Translations under genes and position numbers: made by a program
Notes under the pieces: model-generated
The model's database searches: none
What the model was told of the DNA's origin: nothing
The model's input: the letters and a program-made list of their open reading frames with translations, nothing else
Shown: positions 9,149 to 16,003 of the stretch, in pieces
Layout of the letters: each line of letters begins with the position of its first letter
Position numbering within the stretch: position 1 is the stretch's first letter
From: Cytophagaceae bacterium
Lineage (GTDB): Bacteria > Bacteroidota > Bacteroidia > Cytophagales > Flexibacteraceae
DNA: 64,000 nucleotides
Assembly: GCA_027490155.1 (NCBI GenBank)
Contig: JAIXYP010000002.1
Coordinates: 1-64,000 of the forward strand
Direction: 5' to 3'

Positions 9149-11140
9149 CTATTGTGCCGATAGGATCAAGAGAGCACCACCACCAATAGCCATATCCAGA
9201 CTGATGGAGGATTTGTTACTTGTTGTCGTAGTGCTGACAGCATAATCATTACCGTTCCTATCGACATTGAAGCCATCTCGGAAATGCTGGACATCGAATT
9301 GCCCCTTTGGCAAGAATCCAAGGTTGACAGTCACTTTAGTTGGGGTATGAGCCATCCCACCAATATACCACTTGTCGCCTTTCCGTTTGGCTAAGACCAG
9401 GTGTTTGCCAAGCTCTGCGGATATAACCCTAACTTCGTCCCAAGTGGTGGGCACATCTGACAAAAATGCCTCTACTGGTTTGTCCTGAGCGTAATGTAGG
9501 GGGGACTCGCACAGCATCTGGAGAGGTCCGTCATAGAGGACATACATCGCTAGCTGATGACAACGTGTACCTTGTGACATAGGCTGGATGAAAATGGGCC
9601 TAAACTCGTTTTTATTGGCATTGCGCATCGCCCCTGGGGTGAAGTCCGCATGGCCAGCCACCAGCCTTATAAAGGGATAAAGCACTTGCTGGTAGGTCGT
9701 AAGCTCTTTGCTCCACTTGTTTTGCTCGTTACCATAGATGCCCTCACGGTTGATTTCATTGGGCCAAGTGCGGTTAAGACCAGTGGGTTTGAAAGTCCCG
9801 TGAAAATCTAGCAAGAGTTTGTATTTAGCCCCCTCACGCAAGGCACGCTCCATAAAGTTGACCATGTACTGATCATCCCGATCCATAAAATCGATCTTGA
9901 AGCCTTTGACACCCATTTTGCTGTAGATGCTGTAAACTTCGGTCATCTCCTTGTCAAGTGCATAGCCAGTTCCCCAAAGGATAATGCCAACATTTTTTGA
10001 CTTGCCATAATTAACGATCTCATTCAGGTTAATTTCGGGTACCACCTTGAGCATAGTTTCCATGCTAGTGGCCCAGCCCTCATCCATTACGACGTACTCT
10101 AGCTTATTAGCCGCGGCATAGTCGATGTACCATTTATAGGTCTGAGTATTTTTGCCAGCTTTGAAGTCGATGCCCCATAGGTTCCAGTTATTCCACCATT
10201 CCCAGACAGCTTTGCCGGGTTTGATCCAGGCAAGGTCTTCAATCAAGCTTGGACGGGCTAGAAGGTACACCAAATCAGAGTTGACTAGGTCTGCGTCTGA
10301 ACTCGTGACAGTAAACACACGCCACGGGAAATGCCGATCGCCATCTGTTTCTGCAATATGGTTACCCCTTCCGGTAGGTCGACTGAGGTCATAGTCAGCC
10401 TTACCACCAGCCATACCTTTGATGGTTGTTACCACACGGGCAAACTCACCGTCTAGTACATTGCCACCTGGTTGGTTAGATTTCAGGTTCCACCCTGAGT
10501 AATCTTGCAAGTCACTCTCGGTTATCAGTATCCGGGTTTTGTTGGGTGTGGTTGCCAGCAATGGAAGGTTAATCACTTTAGCTGTGTCCAGCTTGCTGAT
10601 TGGTAAGGTGTCATAAGTACTCTCGAAGCTACAGAACAAGTCACGGTACTTGGCGTAGGCAGCGAAGAGTTTAGTATCCGTTGGCAGTTTGATTTGCGAT
10701 TGCTCAGTCAACACCTTGACGCGTCCCTTTTGTGTAGTCACCCAACGATAAGCTGCGCCATCATTAAAAACACGCACCACAAGACCATAGCCGCCTTCGA
10801 AAGTCACCTCGGCCTCATTAAAAACATAGGGCACGGTCGCCTTTTTGTAGAAATTACCTTTGGCCACTGTGTTGACTTGCCGATCTGTACGTTTGTCAAC
10901 ATCAGCATCATGACCTAACACCTTGCCATTATCTAGCGCAATGCTGATATTAGATTGCTGTACAACCTCTACACCCTTTAGGCTAATGCTGTACGACAGC
11001 TGGGACCCAGGTAGCAAGGTGAATATTAATTGCCCATCTGGCGAAACTACCCGGACTGGTTTGGTATTGGCCTGCACAGCGTACCCCATGCCAATCAAAA
11101 GCAAGGAAATGGTCAGAAACAAAAAAGAATGGCGCCTCAT
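9149..11140 (-). CDS. GH97 glycoside hydrolase, probably retaining alpha-galactosidase subtype
   Basis: 663 residues with an N-terminal signal peptide (FLFLTISLLLIGMGYAVQA). GH97 landmarks in order: N-terminal beta-sandwich (VVSPDGQLIFTL), the barrel segment EWWNNWNLWG, YVVMDEGWA, GVKGFKIDFMDRDDQ (Asp417) and LDFHGTFKPTGL (Gly448), then TWPNEI and a C-terminal sandwich. In inverting GH97 enzymes such as SusB a catalytic Glu sits at the position of Gly448. Retaining enzymes such as BtGal97b use an Asp in the KIDF segment instead. The pattern here therefore fits retaining cleavage of alpha-galactosides. Periplasmic or surface location expected. No SusC/SusD pair adjoins it, so it is not in a canonical polysaccharide utilisation locus. 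Confidence 0.92.
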   Translation of the reverse strand: MRRHSFLFLTISLLLIGMGYAVQANTKPVRVVSPDGQLIFTLLPGSQLSYSISLKGVEVVQQSNISIALDNGKVLGHDADVDKRTDRQVNTVAKGNFYKKATVPYVFNEAEVTFEGGYGLVVRVFNDGAAYRWVTTQKGRVKVLTEQSQIKLPTDTKLFAAYAKYRDLFCSFESTYDTLPISKLDTAKVINLPLLATTPNKTRILITESDLQDYSGWNLKSNQPGGNVLDGEFARVVTTIKGMAGGKADYDLSRPTGRGNHIAETDGDRHFPWRVFTVTSSDADLVNSDLVYLLARPSLIEDLAWIKPGKAVWEWWNNWNLWGIDFKAGKNTQTYKWYIDYAAANKLEYVVMDEGWATSMETMLKVVPEINLNEIVNYGKSKNVGIILWGTGYALDKEMTEVYSIYSKMGVKGFKIDFMDRDDQYMVNFMERALREGAKYKLLLDFHGTFKPTGLNRTWPNEINREGIYGNEQNKWSKELTTYQQVLYPFIRLVAGHADFTPGAMRNANKNEFRPIFIQPMSQGTRCHQLAMYVLYDGPLQMLCESPLHYAQDKPVEAFLSDVPTTWDEVRVISAELGKHLVLAKRKGDKWYIGGMAHTPTKVTVNLGFLPKGQFDVQHFRDGFNVDRNGNDYAVSTTTTSNKSSISLDMAIGGGALLILSAQ

Positions 11141-11386
11141 ATCGGATTAGGAAAAGCTATTAAGTTTAGAGTATTGGGGACTTTATTCGGATCCTCTGGG
11201 CCTGATCGGTCACCATATTCACCAGAACGAACGATAGTTAGGCCACTTATAGTATTGACAATGCAATATTAAGTCAGGCGGCGCAAAAGCCTAGGCATCA
11301 ACCTTCCTAGCCCAAAAAGTATATAACCCTAGTTTGCCTCGCTAACATGGAGTTGGCTGCCTGTTTAGGGACTTTCCTTTTACTAA

Positions 11387-12127
11387 TTACACCAAGTCAT
11401 TGCGCCGCTCTATCCGTTCGGAGACAATCTTGACCATTTCTTCGGTAGCTGGTGCAAAAAGACTGTCAACCCCATTGAGGTAGAGCAGATGGCATTCATA
11501 ACTGGGCAACAAATAGAGGTCATGGGTCGAAAACAGGACCAATTTACCTGCCTTGGCCCATCCGCTGATGATGTCCATCACGAGGCGTTTGTTGTGTAAG
11601 TCCAGTTGTTGAGTAGGTTCGTCTAGCAAAACAAGCTCGGCATCCTGAGCTGCGACTTGGGCAAGCCATACTAACTGTTGTTCGCCACCACTGAGCTTAA
11701 TCATCGGAACATTAGCCAAGTGCCCAATCCCACAATCGGCCATAAGCCGCAGGCAATGGCTGGTATCCTCTGGGGAATATCCTTGCCAAAAGTGTTTATG
11801 CCGATAACGACCAGCCAAAACAATTTGGAGGGCTGTGGCATCAAAAATGGGTAATTTTTGTTGGGGTAACCATGCCAATATACCAGTAGCAAACCGATCG
11901 GTTAGCGCATTCAGGTCTTGGCCATTTAGCTGTAGGTTACCATATACCCGAAGGCCTGGGTCTGCAACCAAATGGCGCATCAGCGTGGTTTTCCCAGCAC
12001 CATTGCGGCCCACCAGAGCTACTAGGTCGCCAGACTGACACGAAAAAGCATGAAGGCGAAACAAGCAGGCTGATGCAGCCCCTCGTTTCGCCTCCAGATT
12101 ATTTCCGACTAAAGTTGTCGTCCTAAT
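11387..12127 (-). CDS. ABC transporter ATP-binding protein (BtuD/FecE-like), start uncertain
   Basis: ATPase with Walker A GRNGAGKTT, a Q-loop (WLPQQK), signature LSGGEQQ, Walker B LVLLDEP and switch His in FSTHD. It resembles cofactor/iron-siderophore importers of the BtuD/FecE group, but no permease or binding protein lies nearby. The first strand of the fold begins LVGNNLEA, only eight codons after the stop of the upstream DUF2795 gene. No ATG, GTG or TTG is available in that space. The coordinates use the ATT at 12125-12127, which overlaps the DUF2795 stop. Other possibilities are an ATG at 12307, wholly inside the DUF2795 gene in another frame, or an internal TTG that would cut off the first strand. 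Confidence 0.85.
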   Translation of the reverse strand: MRTTTLVGNNLEAKRGAASACLFRLHAFSCQSGDLVALVGRNGAGKTTLMRHLVADPGLRVYGNLQLNGQDLNALTDRFATGILAWLPQQKLPIFDATALQIVLAGRYRHKHFWQGYSPEDTSHCLRLMADCGIGHLANVPMIKLSGGEQQLVWLAQVAAQDAELVLLDEPTQQLDLHNKRLVMDIISGWAKAGKLVLFSTHDLYLLPSYECHLLYLNGVDSLFAPATEEMVKIVSERIERRNDLV

Positions 12128-12344
12128 ATTCGTCGTCGTTGAACAAGAAGTCTTCTTTGGTCGGATAGTCAGGCCAAATCTCCTCAATGCTCTCGAAAGG
12201 CTGACCATCGTCTTCCAACTCCTGCAGGTTTTCGATAACCTCCAGTGGTGCGCCCGACCGGATGCTGAAGTCGATGAGCTCGTCTTTGGTGGCAGGCCAC
12301 GGGGCATCCTCGAGATAAGATGCTAGTTCTAGAGTCCAGTACAT
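12123..12344 (-). CDS. DUF2795 domain-containing protein
   Basis: 73-residue acidic protein beginning MYWTLELASYLEDAPWPATK and ending in an acidic tail (NDDEY). It is close to a family found across Bacteroidota (conserved phrase SGAPLEVIENLQELED). Function unknown; DUF2795 is a small helical domain. Its stop codon overlaps the probable non-standard start of the ABC ATPase gene, so the two are likely translated from one mRNA. A good promoter match lies about 55 bases upstream, divergent from tsf. Confidence 0.9.
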   Translation of the reverse strand: MYWTLELASYLEDAPWPATKDELIDFSIRSGAPLEVIENLQELEDDGQPFESIEEIWPDYPTKEDFLFNDDEY

Positions 12345-12399
12345 AAGTGTAGTTGTTTACCTCAGATAATGCCCTTACACAGGGCAGTATTTGAGGCCG

Positions 12400-12429
12400 C
12401 AAAAATAGAAGTAGATTTGAAAAACCAAC
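12400..12429 (-). promoter_or_regulatory. Bacteroidota-type promoter for the DUF2795-ABC pair
   Basis: On the minus strand: a TTG element (12426-12428), 18 bases, then TATTTTTG (12400-12407). This matches the Bacteroidota -33/-7 consensus and points toward the DUF2795 start at 12344. Confidence 0.6.
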
Positions 12430-12474
12430 GTGATTCGGAAAAAACTTTTCCTTGTCCGACAAAGTGCTCGGAAG

Positions 12475-12506
12475 TTTGCTATTGTACCAGAAAATCACGA
12501 CTTTTG
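12475..12506 (+). promoter_or_regulatory. Probable promoter for tsf
   Basis: TTTG (12475-12478), 20 bases, then GACTTTTG (12499-12506), one mismatch from TAnnTTTG. The expected RNA start is near 12513, giving a leader of about 70 bases before the tsf ATG. Confidence 0.55.
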
Positions 12507-12581
12507 CGGCTGATTTCCGGAAAACTGTGGCTACTTTCACCATCAGCCCAGCACTCCCCGGATCTGTAAAGACCAAAAATC

Positions 12582-13412
12582 ATGGCAATTACCGCTCAAG
12601 ACGTAAACAAACTGCGCCAAATGACAGGTGCCGGTATGATGGACTGCAAAAAAGCCCTCACCGAATCCGATGGCGATTTTGAAGCCGCTGTAGATATTCT
12701 GCGCAAAAAAGGCCAGAAAGTATCCGCTTCCCGTGCCGATCGCGAAACAACCGAAGGAGCTGTCTTTATCAAACTTAGCGACGATAGCACCTTTGGTGTG
12801 GCTATTGCTCTAGGTTGTGAGACTGACTTCGTGGCCAAAAACGAATCGTTCCTTGCCCTAGGCAACTCCATTGCAGAGCTTGCTTTTCACAAGAAATTCG
12901 CCACCACCGACGAGCTTTTGGCCGCTAGCATCGGTGGCTACACAATCGAGTCTTCGATTATCGACCTTTGTGGCAAAATCGGTGAGAAAATCAGTATCGT
13001 TACCTACGAAAAAGTTGAAGGTGACAAAGTTATCAGCTACCTGCACAGCAATGCCAAACTAGGCGTTCTATTGGCCTTGAAAGGTGTCAACGGAACAGAC
13101 GTAACCGAAGTAGGTAAAGACGTTGCAATGCAGATTGCAGCCATGAAGCCAATCGCGATCGACAAAGACGATGTGGATACCACAGTCGTTGAGCGCGAAA
13201 TCGAAGTCGGCAAAGAACTAGCTCGTAACGAAGGCAAGCCAGAAGCCATGCTTGACAAAATCGCTCAAGGTCGTCTCCAGAAATTCTACAAAGAGCAAAC
13301 CTTGCTCAACCAAGAGTTCGTTAAGGATAATAGCAAGACAATCGCCCAGTTGCTGGACGGTGTTACCAAAGGTCTTACCGTGAGCGCGTTCAAACGCGTA
13401 ACTGTTGCCTAA
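12582..13412 (+). CDS. tsf: Translation elongation factor Ts
   Basis: 276 residues from ATG. The N-terminal UBA-like domain carries the family signature (LRQMTGAGMMDCKKAL) and is followed by the TDFVAKNE motif that contacts EF-Tu, then the core domain (KDVAMQIAAMKP). EF-Ts exchanges GDP for GTP on EF-Tu. In most bacteria tsf directly follows rpsB. Here no rpsB is present: the upstream neighbour is a divergent DUF2795 gene, and tsf appears to have its own promoter and terminator. Confidence 0.97.
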   Translation: MAITAQDVNKLRQMTGAGMMDCKKALTESDGDFEAAVDILRKKGQKVSASRADRETTEGAVFIKLSDDSTFGVAIALGCETDFVAKNESFLALGNSIAELAFHKKFATTDELLAASIGGYTIESSIIDLCGKIGEKISIVTYEKVEGDKVISYLHSNAKLGVLLALKGVNGTDVTEVGKDVAMQIAAMKPIAIDKDDVDTTVVEREIEVGKELARNEGKPEAMLDKIAQGRLQKFYKEQTLLNQEFVKDNSKTIAQLLDGVTKGLTVSAFKRVTVA

Positions 13413-13462
13413 GCAGTTAGGTAAGTAAATGGGTCTCACTATGTGTGATACCAACCCCAGAC

Positions 13463-13494
13463 AAAGCCCAAGTAGTCTAGCTTCTTGGGCTTTT
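13463..13494 (+). terminator. Intrinsic terminator after tsf
   Basis: Stem AAAGCCCAAG (13463-13472) with CTTGGGCTTT (13484-13493), followed by T residues, about 50 bases after the tsf stop. Confidence 0.8.
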
Positions 13495-13711
13495 CTGTTT
13501 ATAGGCCATTCCTCGATGGCTAGAACTGGTTATATACCACATTACAATGACGATTTTGCGACCTAAACCCGTTGCCTGAAGTCTGCCAAAAATATCGAGG
13601 TCAGCACCCCAGCCCTACCTATATTTGCGGACGAGCCTAGCAAGTAAAATTTGATACAATTTTACATTGCTTGCCCCCCAAACCTAGTCCCCCCAACCCA
13701 CAAAACGCCTC

Positions 13712-14371
13712 ATGAAGTTTTTCATCGACACTGCCAACCTAAGCGAAATCAGCGAAGCCAATGACCTTGGTGTACTGGATGGCGTCACTACCAACCCATC
13801 CCTGATGGCCAAAGAGGGCATCACTGGCAAGGATAACATCATGGCGCACTACAAGGCCATCTGCGACATTGTTGATGGTGACGTGAGTGCCGAAGTCATT
13901 GCAACCGACTATGAAGGCATGATCCGCGAGGGCGAGGAGCTGGTCGAAATTAATCCTGACAAAATCGTTGTTAAGATCCCGATGATCAGGGACGGCGTCA
14001 AGGCCATTAAGTATTTTAGCAACAAAGGCATCAAGACCAACTGTACCTTGGTGTTTTCGGCTTCGCAAGCATTGGTTGTTGCCAAGGCGGGTGCTACCTA
14101 CGTCAGCCCTTTCGTTGGACGACTGGATGACATCAGCGTTGATGGTCTGGACCTGATAGATCAGATTGTAACCATCTATGACAACTACGGTTTTGAAACC
14201 GAAGTGTTGGCCGCCAGCGTCCGTCACCCGATGCACATCGTCAAGTGTGCCGAAATCGGTGCACATGTGGCTACCCTCCCACTATCAGTTATCCTGCAAT
14301 TACTCAAGCACCCATTGACGGACCTAGGCCTCGAGAAATTCTTGGCTGATTATGCCAAGGGCAACAAGTAA
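13712..14371 (+). CDS. fsa: Transaldolase / fructose-6-phosphate aldolase, small type
   Basis: 219 residues, the length of the short transaldolase (TalC/FSA) group. Visible motifs: [28 protein letters not shown] with the Schiff-base Lys near residue 90, and SPFVGRLDD. It transfers dihydroxyacetone units in the non-oxidative pentose phosphate pathway, or cleaves fructose 6-phosphate; sequence alone does not separate the two activities. Monocistronic, with a strong terminator downstream. Confidence 0.94.
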   Translation: MKFFIDTANLSEISEANDLGVLDGVTTNPSLMAKEGITGKDNIMAHYKAICDIVDGDVSAEVIATDYEGMIREGEELVEINPDKIVVKIPMIRDGVKAIKYFSNKGIKTNCTLVFSASQALVVAKAGATYVSPFVGRLDDISVDGLDLIDQIVTIYDNYGFETEVLAASVRHPMHIVKCAEIGAHVATLPLSVILQLLKHPLTDLGLEKFLADYAKGNK

Positions 14372-14443
14372 TCTACTGATTCACCTTAGGTTGCATGCCA
14401 AATCTGTCATCAGCTATGGCACGAAACCAATCTAATCCTTAAG

Positions 14444-14475
14444 CGCCCTGATAGAAACCTATCAGGGCGTTTTTT
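14444..14475 (+). terminator. Intrinsic terminator after the transaldolase gene
   Basis: Perfect 11-bp stem CGCCCTGATAG (14444-14454) / CTATCAGGGCG (14459-14469) followed by TTTTTT. Confidence 0.9.
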
Positions 14476-14531
14476 CGTCATACATTGGCCCTGGCTTAGC
14501 TAGTCTATCAATTTCATCACTCTCCTACCCT

Positions 14532-15863
14532 ATGCAACGACGCAAATTTCTGGCTGCGACTGGTCTAGCCACTGTTGGTAGTATCACGGCAAGCACTGTG
14601 CTAATGGTTGGCCCAAACCAGGCAAATGGCCAAGCGCCAACAATCAACAAAAACCTGACAGAAGGCAGCAATCCTCGCACTTGGTGGCTCCAGCAGTTGC
14701 AGAAGTTAGTTGATCCCGTTTGGAAAAATTTAGCGGCAGGTAAGTTGCGGGCCAACATGCCAGTTGAAGTGCGGCCTGGCAACCCTATGAATCGCAAATC
14801 AGTATCTCACCTAGAGGCCATTGGGCGCAGCTTGATGGGACTTGCGCCATGGTTAGGGGCTGACCTCAGCAGCGCCATAAGCATAGACCAACCCGCCAAT
14901 GCGGAGCTGGAGAGCGAAATCCGGCAACAAGCAAGCTGGCGAGCACTTGTCATAAAAGGCCTAACCCAAATGACAGACCCTAAGTCAAAGGACCATATGG
15001 TGATGGAAGGCGACAACCAGCTTCTAGTTGATGCCGCTTTCATCTGCTATGCACTTTTGCAACCTGGTGTCTGGGAGGCCATTTTCCAAAAACTACCAGA
15101 GGCCAACCGCGACCAGCTTGTCGATGGATGGCTCATGACCCGCAAGATCAAACCCTACAACAACAACTGGTTACTGTTTAGTGCTATGGTCGAGTTGGGG
15201 CTTGAGCGCGCTGGTGAGGTCCGTCAAGACAATGTCCTGTCCACCGCCATAAGCAAACATAACGAGTGGTATAAGGGGGATGGCATCTATGGCGATGGTC
15301 CTAGCCTCCATGCAGACTACTACAATAGCTACGTCATCCACCCTTTCCTTAACATGGTATTGGCACGCTATGGGTCAGGCAATGAGCCACTCGTCAAAGA
15401 CCAAAAGGATCGCTCAAGTCGCTATGCCATGATCCAGTATCGCCAGATTATGCCCGACGGATCGTTCCCGATCATTGGTCGCAGTATCTGCTACCGCTGT
15501 GGGGCTTTTCATCACCTAGCTTCAGTAGCCTATGCTGATTCGCTTCCTAAGGATATGCCAGCCCTTAGTGTCCGGGCAGCGTTAACCGCAACCATCACCA
15601 AAACCTTAGGACCAGCAAACTATAGTGCCGATGGTTGGCTACTGCTGGGCTTGAATGGTCACCAACCCACATTGGCCGAGGACTATATTAGTACTGGCAG
15701 TCTGTATCTGGCTAGCGCTGCATTTATGCCCCTTGGCCTTTTGCCTACACACCCATTTTGGGCACCAATGACCCTAGGTTCGCCCCAGCCAGCAGCCATG
15801 CCCAACGCTTTCTGGGCAGACCCAACTCTAGTACCACCTATGGACAAGGCCATCTATAACTAA
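14532..15863 (+). CDS. Tat-exported DUF2264 domain protein
   Basis: 443 residues with a twin-arginine leader (MQRRKFLAATGLATVGS). The body matches DUF2264 as I know it: an alpha/alpha-barrel-like protein with tracts such as EAIGRSLMGLAPWL, NNNWLLFSAM, YGDGPSLHADYYNSYVI and GRSICYRCGAFHHLA. DUF2264 proteins are often encoded with glycosidases and polysaccharide lyases, and the fold suggests a glycan-acting enzyme, but no reaction is established. Export to the periplasm in folded form is inferred from the leader. No glycan genes are adjacent, although two glycosidase genes lie within 13 kb. Confidence 0.82.
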   Translation: MQRRKFLAATGLATVGSITASTVLMVGPNQANGQAPTINKNLTEGSNPRTWWLQQLQKLVDPVWKNLAAGKLRANMPVEVRPGNPMNRKSVSHLEAIGRSLMGLAPWLGADLSSAISIDQPANAELESEIRQQASWRALVIKGLTQMTDPKSKDHMVMEGDNQLLVDAAFICYALLQPGVWEAIFQKLPEANRDQLVDGWLMTRKIKPYNNNWLLFSAMVELGLERAGEVRQDNVLSTAISKHNEWYKGDGIYGDGPSLHADYYNSYVIHPFLNMVLARYGSGNEPLVKDQKDRSSRYAMIQYRQIMPDGSFPIIGRSICYRCGAFHHLASVAYADSLPKDMPALSVRAALTATITKTLGPANYSADGWLLLGLNGHQPTLAEDYISTGSLYLASAAFMPLGLLPTHPFWAPMTLGSPQPAAMPNAFWADPTLVPPMDKAIYN

Positions 15864-15932
15864 GGGCTAGCCTACAAAGCTAGGTAGCTACCTTGTCAAA
15901 CCAAATCTCAGACCAATGCCCCCCTATAAAAC

Positions 15933-15969
15933 AAACGTCCTCGCTGTCTTAATAACAGCGAGGACGTTT
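15933..15969. terminator. Bidirectional terminator between DUF2264 and M16 genes
   Basis: Perfect stem AACGTCCTCGCTGT / ACAGCGAGGACGTT with a short loop, A residues on the left and T residues on the right. It sits between convergent genes and can serve both. Confidence 0.85.
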
Positions 15970-16003
15970 TCCTTATTAGGGCTTTGATCTAGTCTTGGGA
16001 AGA

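Noticed and set aside
12184-12576. 130-codon minus-strand frame across the DUF2795 start and tsf promoter
   Set aside because: It runs through DUF2795 in another frame and through both promoters; composition is not coding-like.
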